Source: Priestia aryabhattai B8W22
GTDB lineage: Bacteria; Bacillota; Bacilli; Bacillales; Bacillaceae_H
Reading direction: 5' to 3'
DNA: 64,000 bases
Assembly: GCF_000956595.1 (NCBI RefSeq)
Contig: NZ_JYOO01000008.1
Span: 62,001 to 126,000, forward strand
In this document: piece by piece, positions 53,444 to 61,001 of the stretch
How the letters are laid out: each line of letters opens with the position of its first letter
Position numbering within the stretch: position 1 is the first letter of the stretch
The notes under the pieces: model-generated
Seen by the model: only the letters and a program-made list of their open reading frames with translations
The model's database searches: none
Told to the model about the DNA's origin: nothing
Position numbers and translations under genes: made by a program

Positions 53444-54163
53444 TTACTTCCCTGTTGACTGCCGGTACTTTTTCCGCAGCTCATGCGTATGCAGATCCGC
53501 TAGGCGGACCGGAATCGGAAGCTTACTTTCTTTTGAAATAAAATGCATCATAAGCTGATACGACATGTCCAAATTAATATAGTTTCCGCACGACAGAAAA
53601 ATAGGCTTTACTCCTTTAGCTGTCCTTACTACTCTACCATAAACTTCATCATCAATCACAATATCTTCATAAGCGCCTGCTGCATCTTCAGGCATAACGT
53701 AATCATGTCCCTTGATCTTTAAATAGCTTTTCCCAATTCCAACGGTAGGTTTATTAAGAAAAAACGAAGCATGTGTAGCTACTCCCATATGCTCATAGTG
53801 CAAATATCCGTTGCCATCAAATAAAAACACGTCGGGCTCTATTTGAAGTTTTTTAGCCGCTTCAAGAATTAAAGGAAGCTCTCGAAAAGCTAGGAATCCA
53901 GGAAGATAAGGAACGGTTACTTCTCCTACACTGTGCACTTTTTCCACAACGTTTTTCGTCTGATAATCCACCACTACAATGCTGCACGCTCCGTAAGATA
54001 TGCCGTTTTCTTCCCAATATGCCACATCAACACCAGCACAGTTATGTATATGCGTCATTTTGACGCCTGATGTTAAATCAATTTGTGCTTTTAGCTTTTG
54101 CTGAAGCGTCCGGCACTCCTCTTTCGTTTGCATCATAAACGTATGTATGTACTGAATATCCAT
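53444..54163 (-). CDS. nfi: Endonuclease V (deoxyinosine 3' endonuclease)
   Basis: 239-residue DNA repair nuclease that nicks next to hypoxanthine. NCAGVDVAYWEENGISYGACSIVV contains the first catalytic Asp, PYLPGFLAFRELPLILEA with the conserved PY.PG.L.FRE, then VFLFDGNGYLHYEHMGVATH with the second Asp, and VGIGKSYLKIK. Strong match to YwqL/Nfi. RBS AAAGGAATGGAAC upstream of the ATG. Monocistronic. Confidence 0.92.
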   Translation of the reverse strand: MDIQYIHTFMMQTKEECRTLQQKLKAQIDLTSGVKMTHIHNCAGVDVAYWEENGISYGACSIVVVDYQTKNVVEKVHSVGEVTVPYLPGFLAFRELPLILEAAKKLQIEPDVFLFDGNGYLHYEHMGVATHASFFLNKPTVGIGKSYLKIKGHDYVMPEDAAGAYEDIVIDDEVYGRVVRTAKGVKPIFLSCGNYINLDMSYQLMMHFISKESKLPIPVRLADLHTHELRKKYRQSTGK

Positions 54164-54431
54164 GTTCCATTCCTTTCATTGACTGACTCACCTATTATAC
54201 AACTATTTTCTAAGAAATTCCTATTCTTTTTTTCACACCTTCTATTATAGCGCTGTTTCCTTAATATTTAATTAAAATTCCTATTCGTTTGCGCATTTTT
54301 TGTAAACATCACCATGAAAAAATCCCTAGTTTTCTTTACGAAATGTCAACGTTTTCTACACACTTCCTCTATATCAGCATCACATTTTTTCGTTACGCTA
54401 TTTCTATACCAACGCATAGGAGAGAAACGTG

Positions 54432-55307
54432 ATGAAAAAATATTTAGCTGGTTTAAGCGCCGTCGCCTTGTTATGCTGTTCAATCGCCTCTTCTGCTTTT
54501 GCACGCACGGAAGAAAAACTCACAAATATCGCGCACCGAGGAGCCTCTGCCTACGCACCTGAAAATACAATGGCTGCTTTTCACCAAGCGCTAGAAATGA
54601 ATGCGGATTACATTGAACTTGACGTGCAGCAAAGCAAAGACGGTGTACTCGTTATTATGCATGACCGTACCGTAGACCGAACGACAAACGGAAGCGGACA
54701 CATTCGAGAGTTAACGTACGCGGAGCTTCAGCGCTTGGACGCAGGAAGCTGGAAAGGGGATTCTTTTACGAATGAAAAAATTCCAACTCTTTCGCAAGTA
54801 TTAGATGAATTTCAAGGAAAAATCGGTATATTAATAGAGTTAAAAGCGCCGGAACTTTATCCTGGAATTGAAAAAAAAGTAGCTTTTGAAATCAACAAGC
54901 GACAGCTCGATCACGTTATCATTCAGTCTTTTAACGTTTCATCCATGAAAAAAATGCATGAGCTTCTCCCAAACGTTCCTATAGGCATACTAACTTCTTC
55001 ACAGCGAGACGCAAGCCCAAATTCAATCCAGCAATTCGCCGCTTTTGCCACTTACTTTAACCCGTCTTATGACATCCTAACGCCTGCTCTTATCCACCAA
55101 GTCCATTCTGCCGGAATGAAAATATCACCGTGGTCTGGAACCAAGCGGCTTCCCGCTTCATTTTTGTGGAAAACAAAAAGTGACGGAGTCATTACAAATT
55201 ATCCTGATGAAGTGAATTGGGTGCAAACATCAAGTGCTATCGGACAACAGCTCGAAAAAGGAAGCGCACGCCGAGTAATTACACTTGCCGTCACAATGTG
55301 GCCATAG
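54432..55307 (+). CDS. glpQ: Secreted glycerophosphodiester phosphodiesterase
   Basis: Hydrolyses glycerophosphodiesters outside the cell to glycerol-3-phosphate and alcohols. 291 residues: signal peptide (KKYLAGLSAVALLCCSIAS, cut near AFA), then TNIAHRGASAYAPENT (His, Arg, Glu), IELDVQQSKDGVLVIMHDRTVDRTTNGSG (Glu, Asp, His) and ILIELKAPELYPGIE. Two cysteines lie adjacent in the hydrophobic core, but no lipobox is clear. A GTG at 54429 is directly before the ATG; AGGAG is nine bases from the ATG. C-terminal SRVI-type tail (GSARRVITLAVTMWP) is unusual. Confidence 0.92.
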   Translation: MKKYLAGLSAVALLCCSIASSAFARTEEKLTNIAHRGASAYAPENTMAAFHQALEMNADYIELDVQQSKDGVLVIMHDRTVDRTTNGSGHIRELTYAELQRLDAGSWKGDSFTNEKIPTLSQVLDEFQGKIGILIELKAPELYPGIEKKVAFEINKRQLDHVIIQSFNVSSMKKMHELLPNVPIGILTSSQRDASPNSIQQFAAFATYFNPSYDILTPALIHQVHSAGMKISPWSGTKRLPASFLWKTKSDGVITNYPDEVNWVQTSSAIGQQLEKGSARRVITLAVTMWP

Positions 55308-55341
55308 TTCCTGTAATCTTTTACTAGTAACCTCGTCTTCC

Positions 55342-55857
55342 TTACTGCCTTTTTAACGCTTCAATACGTTTGATTTCACTGAAATACCGAAAGTTCCCTT
55401 TAAAACATCTCTCCATCGTTTTAAAAAACTGCTCCGCTCCTCCTAACACCACCATAAAAAAGTCTTGTTTTGGAAGCACTGCTTTTACGGGAGGAGATGT
55501 ATGCAAGGTATACAGTACAAACTGTTCAGAAGCCGATTTTAAGGTTAATACTAACGGTTGATCTGGAAAATTCATCTCTCCATACCCGGTCTCTTTTAAA
55601 CTCTCCATTGCATCCAACAAATAAAGCCACATCCTATCTATAACATCCCATGCAGATACATCAAGAAGCGGCTCACCGTAGTATTCAAGCTTAATAGCTC
55701 CTTCAAGACAAGTAAAATCAAGCTGATTACCGTAACGAATGAGTTCTTCTTCGTTTGATATATCGATAAAATAGTGCGATTCCTTTTCATATAGAGATGA
55801 TAAATCGGTAATCAAGATACCTGGACGCTTAATTAACGTTTGAACACGAAACAACAT
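55342..55857 (-). CDS. Hypothetical 171-aa protein, end of the immunity-type region
   Basis: Cytoplasmic, acidic N-terminal domain with TDLSSLYEKESHYFIDIS and a central amphipathic part (AWDVIDRMWLYLLDAMESLKE), then KQDFFMVVLGGAEQFFKTMER. No recognised family. RBS GGAGG close to the ATG. It lies 25 bases behind the 164-aa gene and is probably cotranscribed. The small size, acidity and position at the end of an array of immunity-type genes suggest an immunity protein, but this is inference from context only. Confidence 0.65.
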   Translation of the reverse strand: MLFRVQTLIKRPGILITDLSSLYEKESHYFIDISNEEELIRYGNQLDFTCLEGAIKLEYYGEPLLDVSAWDVIDRMWLYLLDAMESLKETGYGEMNFPDQPLVLTLKSASEQFVLYTLHTSPPVKAVLPKQDFFMVVLGGAEQFFKTMERCFKGNFRYFSEIKRIEALKRQ

Positions 55858-55881
55858 TATCCCTCCATGCCCTGTTTGCTT

Positions 55882-56376
55882 TCACAGCTCAAATAAATTT
55901 TCTCCGTCCTTATTTACCCAATACTTTTCTATTTTTGGAATCAAACCTGTAAAGTCTTTATACGTTCCTTTCCAATCGCTTGGAACATATTCTTCAAATG
56001 AAGCCGGCTTAGGAAACAGTGAGTAAAACGTCTTTTGATCAAAATCCACCAAAAACGAAGGGCTAAAATCTAATACGTCTTCTTCATCTACGCTTTCTAT
56101 TTTATCTTCAAACAGCTTTAAAAGAGTAGTTGTATCTGCTTGATACGACTCTATACGTTTTAAAAAAAGCTCAGCATTTTCATTGCTGAGAACTTCGATC
56201 CCTTTTCGTTCAGGTTCGATGTATTCATTAACCGCTGAATCACCTTCATTTTCAAAAGCTTGCGCAAACTTCACATAATCCAAATACCATAGCTCTCGGT
56301 CAGTCACATACCATTGAAACTGCTTTTTATGTATAACTCCGACAATTACGTTTTCAGCATATATAGGTTCTAGCAT
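55882..56376 (-). CDS. Hypothetical 164-aa acidic protein
   Basis: Acidic (many Glu and Asp, few Lys), with no export signal: VIVGVIHKKQFQWYVTDRELWYLD, then NEYIEPERKGIEVLSNENAE and DKIESVDEEDVLDFSPSFLVDFD, ending in WVNKDGENLFEL. Strong RBS AAGGAGGTCC upstream of the ATG. No family recognised. It stands between the 171-aa gene and the ankyrin genes, all on the minus strand. An immunity-type role is inferred from context. Confidence 0.65.
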   Translation of the reverse strand: MLEPIYAENVIVGVIHKKQFQWYVTDRELWYLDYVKFAQAFENEGDSAVNEYIEPERKGIEVLSNENAELFLKRIESYQADTTTLLKLFEDKIESVDEEDVLDFSPSFLVDFDQKTFYSLFPKPASFEEYVPSDWKGTYKDFTGLIPKIEKYWVNKDGENLFEL

Positions 56377-56429
56377 GAGGTGGACCTCCTTGCTTTTATT
56401 AGCTTTGTAACCTGTTGTATACGATTTAA

Positions 56430-56960
56430 TTAGTCTTCGAGCACTCTCTTTTGCACTTTTTCATTCAGCTTTCGTTTTAAATATTCAGCAATTTCTATTT
56501 GTCCAAATTCCTTAGCATATCGATACGCATCCATATCCTTGATATTCTCTCCGGTATATTGAACGGAAATATCTATACCTTGATCAACTAGATGTTCAAC
56601 TACTTCTCTATGACCACCGTAAATTGCTGCAAATAAAGGATTTCTTTTTGCCAAGCTTACATCTAATTCTGCTCCAGATTGGATTAAGCACTGTACTATT
56701 TCTACATGCCCCTCACCTGCTGCCACTCGTAAGGAAGAAGCATCAAATATATCACCTTTTATATTTACATCGATTCCTTTATGCACTAGATACTCTACTA
56801 TTTCCATCTGTCCTTTTTTTGCTGCTATATGCAACCAGCTACCAAATGGAGTCATGGTGTGTAGAATTGCTTTATTACTACCTATTAATTCTTTGACTGA
56901 GTTAATGTCACCACGTTTAATTGCATTTCTTATTGCTTTATTGACGCTGTTTTTCTTCAA
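56430..56960 (-). CDS. Ankyrin-repeat protein, immunity-type (copy 1)
   Basis: 176 residues, four to five ankyrin-like repeats starting near residue 35 (SWLHIAAKKGQMEIVEYLVHKGIDVN; SSLRVAAGEGHVEIVQCLIQSGAELD; PLFAAIYGGHREVVEHLVDQGIDIS). It shares with the other three intact copies the N-terminal TPFGSWLHIA, the RNPLFAAIYGGH motif and the tail GQIEIAEYLKRK. The start is a TTG at 56960, seven bases after GGGGG. Closest to the copy at 60354. Cytoplasmic. Ankyrin proteins occur as immunity proteins in polymorphic toxin loci; the role here is inferred. Confidence 0.84.
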   Translation of the reverse strand: MKKNSVNKAIRNAIKRGDINSVKELIGSNKAILHTMTPFGSWLHIAAKKGQMEIVEYLVHKGIDVNIKGDIFDASSLRVAAGEGHVEIVQCLIQSGAELDVSLAKRNPLFAAIYGGHREVVEHLVDQGIDISVQYTGENIKDMDAYRYAKEFGQIEIAEYLKRKLNEKVQKRVLED

Positions 56961-56972
56961 AGCATATCCCCC

Positions 56973-57205
56973 TTAATTTAGTTGCCCTTTATTGCCGTGT
57001 TTTAATGTAGACATCTCCCTCAATAATTTAGCTGTTTCTACCGTTTTTACTTTTAAATAGTTGTGTTCAGTGAACTTCACTGTCATACTTGTAGTTCTTT
57101 TAACACTTTTGTTCGCAGATCATTCACTGTTTTTCTATTCGTATCATCATTTAATAAAGAAGTTAATCTTTCTATGTAACTATTCGCATTCTCTATACAT
57201 CTTTC
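56973..57205 (-). pseudogene. Two abutting coding-like fragments, decayed gene between ankyrin copies
   Basis: Read on the minus strand, a frame ending in a TGA at 57083-57085 gives FERCIENANSYIERLTSLL, then LRTKVLKELQV. A second frame starts at an ATG overlapping that stop (57084-57086) and gives MTVKFTEHNYLKVK... to KGQLN, stopping at 56973-56975. Both look like coding sequence (helical, charged), but each is only about 40 codons. Either two tiny ORFs coupled by an ATGA overlap or one gene with a one-base shift. No RBS is obvious for the first. No family recognised. Confidence 0.4.
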
Positions 57206-57716
57206 AAAACCATTTACTGTCCATCTTCTGCTTTAAATATTCAGCAATTTCTATTTGTCCTCGTTCAATCGCAAATTCACAGGCATCCATATTTTTCATC
57301 GTATCCCCTGTATATGTTACAGTAATATCAATACCACTCTGAACAAGGTATTTTACAATATCAAGATGACCACCATAAATCGCTGAAAATAAAGGATTTC
57401 TACTCGAATCGCTTACATCTAATATTGCACCTCTATCGTATAAGTACTGAACTATGCTAAATTCACCTACACTCGCTGCATGTGCAATTGGCGCTGACTT
57501 TGGTACACCTTCATTTGTGTTAATATCCATCCCGTATTCAACTAGGAACTTTATCATATCAAGGCTACCAGCTCTAGCAGCCACGTGTAGCCACGTTCCA
57601 AAAGGAGTTATAAACTCAAGCAGCCTTTTATCTGTAATCAGAATCTCTTTTGCTTGTTCTGTATCACCGTTCTTAATGAAATCATAGGTTTTAACTGCTT
57701 TTTCCTTATTATCCAT
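57204..57716 (-). CDS. Ankyrin-repeat protein, immunity-type (copy 2)
   Basis: 170 residues with the same plan: TPFGTWLHVAARAGSLDMIKFLVEYGMDIN, APIAHAASVGEFSIVQYLYDRGAILD, SRNPLFSAIYGGHLDIVKYLVQSGIDIT and the tail GQIEIAEYLKQKMD. It is less similar to copies 1 and 4 in the middle. Good RBS (GGAGG, seven bases before the ATG). The stop overlaps the frame of the decayed fragment at 57083-57205. Immunity role inferred from context. Confidence 0.84.
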   Translation of the reverse strand: MDNKEKAVKTYDFIKNGDTEQAKEILITDKRLLEFITPFGTWLHVAARAGSLDMIKFLVEYGMDINTNEGVPKSAPIAHAASVGEFSIVQYLYDRGAILDVSDSSRNPLFSAIYGGHLDIVKYLVQSGIDITVTYTGDTMKNMDACEFAIERGQIEIAEYLKQKMDSKWF

Positions 57717-57823
57717 AGAAACCTCCTAAGATATTTTTGTTGATGCGACTTCTTCATCAGTTCATAGTATCAGGCAAATTACGATTAGTTCTCTAAAACT
57801 CCTTCCAAAATCCATCTAATGAT

Positions 57824-58321
57824 TCAAATAGGATTATGTGGATATTCTTTTAAATAGTGCTCTATTAAACTCTTACCTTTTTCATCTGTTGGTACTTCAT
57901 TTAAATATTTGTACTTCCAAAGTTTGAGCTGCTCTAAGAAACCATAATCTGTTTGAAACCAATTTGTATAATCAAAGGATACTGAGAATTCCCCTTCTCT
58001 ATCAAGGCTCATTGTAAAGGAATACCACAAATCCTGATTATGTTCTTCAAACACTTCTCTCACTTTACTGCTAAGATCCAAAAGTTTATCTTCTTGTTCA
58101 TAGAATTCTAATTCAGAAACAGCAAATCTTTCTGTAATATCTAAGCTATAATGATACGTTTTTTTATTGCCAGGCTGATTATAAAAGAAATACGTTCCTC
58201 CTCCATCTTCTGATACCTGTCCATAAAAATAAAATTTCTCCCAGTCTTCTGGAATCATATTGTTAACTGTTACTGCTATCTCCTCATAAAGCTCCTCCAA
58301 CTGCTTTTCTATATCCATCAT
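57824..58321 (-). CDS. YezG-family (DUF600) antitoxin/immunity protein (copy 1)
   Basis: 165 residues: QLEELYEEIAVTVNNMIPEDW, FYFYGQVSEDGGGTYFFYN and a C-terminal DYTNWFQTDYGFLEQLKLWKYKYL are the YezG pattern. YezG of B. subtilis neutralises the DNA/RNA nuclease tip of the LXG-type toxin YeeF. Start ATG at 58321 (or the next codon), after a long GGAGGAGGG. No toxin is adjacent, so it looks like an orphan immunity gene. Two further YezG domains occur at 59540 and 61002. Confidence 0.88.
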   Translation of the reverse strand: MMDIEKQLEELYEEIAVTVNNMIPEDWEKFYFYGQVSEDGGGTYFFYNQPGNKKTYHYSLDITERFAVSELEFYEQEDKLLDLSSKVREVFEEHNQDLWYSFTMSLDREGEFSVSFDYTNWFQTDYGFLEQLKLWKYKYLNEVPTDEKGKSLIEHYLKEYPHNPI

Positions 58322-58382
58322 ACGGCGTCCCTCCTCCTGTTCGTAATTACTTTAGATTCATGGTCTTAGTTAAGTAAATTAT

Positions 58383-58883
58383 CTATTTCCACTTTCCCTT
58401 TAAATATTCAGCCATTTCTGTTTGTCCTCTTTCAAGGGCAAACGTGTAAGCATCCATTTCTTTCATGTTTTCACCAGAGTATGTAATCGATATATTGATA
58501 TGATTCTCAACTAACAGTTTAACCATCTCAAAATGACCGTTATATATGGCAGCAAACAGCGGATTTCTATCCGGTTCACTAATATCAAGTTCAATATTAT
58601 GGTTAATAAGATACTTAGCAATATCTATATGTCCTTTTGCAGCAGCTCTTTCTAAGGCATTGGTAGAAAAAGTTCCTCCTTGTGCATTAACATCTATTCC
58701 AGCATGAATAAGGTATTGTACGATTTCTAAATGACCATGAGCTGTTGCTACATGTAGCCATGTGCCAAAAGGTGTGATCCATGTTAACATTTCTGGATTT
58801 TTCTCAAATAAGTCTCTTACCTTATTTAAGTGAGCACCTTTTATATCACCTCTAATAGCTTTTGTCATTTGAGTTATTGCCAT
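58383..58883 (-). CDS. Ankyrin-repeat protein, immunity-type (copy 3)
   Basis: 166 residues with TPFGTWLHVATAHGHLEIVQYLIHAGIDVN, NALERAAAKGHIDIAKYLINHNIELD, PDRNPLFAAIYNGHFEMVKLL and GQTEMAEYLKGKWK. Same motifs as the other copies (RNPLFAAIY, TPFGTWLH). RBS AGAGGG about ten bases before the ATG. Together with YezG copy 1 (62 bases downstream) it looks like an ankyrin-YezG pair, as does the ankyrin/YezG order at 60354 and 59540. Confidence 0.84.
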   Translation of the reverse strand: MAITQMTKAIRGDIKGAHLNKVRDLFEKNPEMLTWITPFGTWLHVATAHGHLEIVQYLIHAGIDVNAQGGTFSTNALERAAAKGHIDIAKYLINHNIELDISEPDRNPLFAAIYNGHFEMVKLLVENHINISITYSGENMKEMDAYTFALERGQTEMAEYLKGKWK

Positions 58884-59022
58884 TTTTCGTTTTCCCTCTA
58901 CTTTCTACCTTGTAGAATTCTCTCCAAAATATATCGTCTCTTTGCTTGATGTAATGCGCTGTAGTGTGGAGAGCTTATTGTCTATAGCAAGACTCCATTC
59001 GTTGCTTCTTTATATACTCCTA

Positions 59023-59397
59023 CTAGTCTTCATTACTATGATTTTGTTTAATTTTATGTAAAAGAGCCATCACTTTTTCTTTATCATGGGCATGATCTTC
59101 AATATATACGCGGCAGATTTTGTGCAAGTAAGTTAAAAACGTTTCATAATCGACAATAACACTTTTGTCAGTGTCACCCGTACCGTCTAGAAATTCAATT
59201 CCGTTTTCAACATAACCCTCTTCCCACGGCTCTAAGTCACCTGAAAATGTACAAATGTGGTACTCATTTCCATAACCAGTTTCCTCTGAAAAATAGTGTA
59301 AGACTTTTAAAAATTTTTGATCTGATAAAGCGCTATAAAAACTTATCATGGGAGACAACGTACAATCTATATCATGAAATAATTCTACGATCTTCTT
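59023..59397 (-). CDS. CdiI-like immunity protein (possible)
   Basis: 124 residues: MKKIVELFHDIDCTLSPMISFYSALSD, EETGYGNEYHICTFSGDLEPWEEGYVENGIEFLDGT and a C-terminal helix. It resembles small acidic CdiI-type ribonuclease immunity proteins, but the family match is from memory and moderate. The frame is open from 59565 with 56 extra codons; AGAGGA lies six bases before the internal ATG at 59397, so I start there. The extra codons read as coding (KFPPHEGTKLTLEKLHQRL) and may be the end of a lost toxin tip. Acidic, cytoplasmic. Confidence 0.65.
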   Translation of the reverse strand, partial: KKIVELFHDIDCTLSPMISFYSALSDQKFLKVLHYFSEETGYGNEYHICTFSGDLEPWEEGYVENGIEFLDGTGDTDKSVIVDYETFLTYLHKICRVYIEDHAHDKEKVMALLHKIKQNHSNED

Positions 59398-59539
59398 CAT
59401 TCGTATCCTCTTTTTATAATTAATTGAATCAACGTTTACTATTTGACCGTAATCACTATGCAAACGCTGATGTAATTTTTCCAGGGTTAATTTAGTACCT
59501 TCATGAGGTGGGAATTTAACCACAAATACTGGATTTATG

Positions 59540-60037
59540 CTAAATTGGATTATTGGGATACTCATTTAAATACTTATTGATTAAAATCTTGCTTTCGCTA
59601 TCATCTGGTTCTGTTCCTAAATATTTATATTCCCAAATCACTAGCTGGTCATCAAAGCTATAATCCGTGTCAAACCAATTTGTATAATCATAATGCACCT
59701 TCAATTTGCCATCGCTATTAACAGATAGTGTAAAAGAGTACCAAAGTTCTTGCTGATTATCTTTAAAAACGTTTCTTAATCTATTACTTAACTCAAATAA
59801 AGCTCGATCCTTCATTTTATAAAATTCTTTATCAATATCGTCGTATTCACAAGGAATTTCTAAACTATATTTATAGTTCTTTTCATTCTCAAGGGTATTA
59901 TAAAAAAAGTAAGTGCCTCCGCCCGTTTCGGATATTTGAGCGTAAAAATAAATCTTTGTCCATTTGGTAGGAATCATTTCATTCACTGTTTCAGAAATTC
60001 CCCTATAAATTTGATTTATTTCTGTTTCCATACTCAA
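59540..60037 (-). CDS. YezG-family (DUF600) antitoxin/immunity protein (copy 2)
   Basis: 165 residues: EINQIYRGISETVNEMIPTKW, IYFYAQISETGGGTYFFYN, YTNWFDTDYSFDDQLVIWEYKYL and the end KYLNEYPNNPI, nearly the same as the YezG copy at 57824 (which ends EYPHNPI). The start is a TTG at 60037 or an ATG two codons later; AGGTGG lies nine bases from the TTG. Its end overlaps the frame of the CdiI-like gene by 26 bases. Confidence 0.86.
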   Translation of the reverse strand: MSMETEINQIYRGISETVNEMIPTKWTKIYFYAQISETGGGTYFFYNTLENEKNYKYSLEIPCEYDDIDKEFYKMKDRALFELSNRLRNVFKDNQQELWYSFTLSVNSDGKLKVHYDYTNWFDTDYSFDDQLVIWEYKYLGTEPDDSESKILINKYLNEYPNNPI

Positions 60038-60067
60038 TATGTTCGACCACCTAACTGTTTTTCCAGT

Positions 60068-60217
60068 TTATAACGCGTTCCTTACTGTACCATCCATTAA
60101 TGTTTCTCTATAACTATTATAAACCACTACAATAAACTCATCATTACTCTTATCATAAAACACTAAAGTACTAAATACTTTCTCTCTACTTCCTACATTG
60201 CATTCTTTACATTTCAA
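60068..60217 (-). CDS. Small ORF with CxxC motif, 49 aa, possible gene fragment
   Basis: A TTG-started frame of 49 residues begins LKCKECNVGSREKVF (two cysteines in CKEC) and continues STLVFYDKSNDEFIVVVYN to NAL. It looks like coding sequence, not shadow frame. The nearest GGAG is 15 bases before the TTG, too far for a good RBS, so it may be a tail of a lost gene or a tiny zinc-binding protein. It lies between a terminator (60237-60275) and YezG copy 2, so its transcript could be that of the next module. Confidence 0.35.
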   Translation of the reverse strand: MKCKECNVGSREKVFSTLVFYDKSNDEFIVVVYNSYRETLMDGTVRNAL

Positions 60218-60236
60218 ATACTAACTTTTTACTCCA

Positions 60237-60275
60237 ACATAAAAAAAGAATTCGACTCTTTTCGAATTCTTTTCC
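60237..60275 (-). terminator. Intrinsic terminator between immunity modules
   Basis: AAAAGAATTCGA / TCGAATTCTTTT with a six-base loop, followed on the minus strand by T7. It ends the transcript carrying ankyrin copy 4, so the array is divided into at least two transcription units. Confidence 0.85.
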
Positions 60276-60353
60276 TAATTTAACAACTTCTCTCCTCATT
60301 TTTTTGCTCTTAAGCAATTTGTACCACCTGCATGAGAGACAATCTAAACCCAA

Positions 60354-60860
60354 TCAATTTTCAGTCATCCTTTGCTTTAAATATTCAGCAATCTCAGTCT
60401 GCCCAAACTCTCTTGCATATTCATAGGCATTCATATTTTTGATATTTTCTCCCGTGTATCTAATCGACACATCTATTCCTTTTTGCACTAAATATTTAAC
60501 TACTTCTTGATGCCCCCCATAAATTGCTCCAAACAGTGGATTTCTCTTCGCTAAGCTCACATCTAGTTCTGCTCCAGATTCTATTAAATACTTTACTATT
60601 TCTAAATTACCGGACCCAGCTGCTAAATTTAACGCAGAAGCATCAAATGTCCCGCCTTTCGCATTAACGTCAATTCCTTTTTCAACTAAATATCGGACGA
60701 TTTGAAGGTTCTCTTTTTTAACCGCTACATGTAACCACGTACCAAATACATTCACGGTATTCAAAGTCTCTATATCATCACCTATTAGTTTTTTCACTGC
60801 GTTGATATCGCCAGTTTTAATGGCATTTCTTATCAATTTTTTACTATGGTTTCGGTCCAC
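60354..60860 (-). CDS. Ankyrin-repeat protein, immunity-type (copy 4)
   Basis: 168 residues, closest relative of copy 1 (shared ELDVSLAKRNPLF, YTGENIKNM, GQTEIAEYLKQ). Repeats: TWLHVAVKKENLQIVRYLVEKGIDVN, SALNLAAGSGNLEIVKYLIESGAELD, PLFGAIYGGHQEVVKYLVQKGIDVS. Start GTG at 60860, eight bases after AAGGAG. It follows a 25-codon ORF by 23 bases. Presumed immunity protein by context. Confidence 0.84.
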   Translation of the reverse strand: MDRNHSKKLIRNAIKTGDINAVKKLIGDDIETLNTVNVFGTWLHVAVKKENLQIVRYLVEKGIDVNAKGGTFDASALNLAAGSGNLEIVKYLIESGAELDVSLAKRNPLFGAIYGGHQEVVKYLVQKGIDVSIRYTGENIKNMNAYEYAREFGQTEIAEYLKQRMTEN

Positions 60861-60883
60861 TATGCAAACTCCTTCATTATCAT

Positions 60884-60961
60884 CTACAAATAACTTATTA
60901 TATAATCCTTATCTGTGCTATTAAGTAACTGTTTAAGAAAATGAATATCGTCCTTATCCAT
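60884..60961 (-). CDS. Tiny ORF with strong RBS, 25 aa, upstream of ankyrin copy 4
   Basis: ATG at 60961, with AAAAGGAGG eight bases upstream, stop at 60884. The peptide is MDKDDIHFLKQLLNSTDKD plus a short tail (YIISYL). The RBS is one of the best of the region. It could be a leader peptide whose translation helps or limits the next gene, or the stump of a gene start. Too short for any family. Confidence 0.45.
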   Translation of the reverse strand: MDKDDIHFLKQLLNSTDKDYIISYL

Positions 60962-61001
60962 AAGTTCGTGCCTCCTTTTAAAAACACTCAAATACTATAA
61001 C

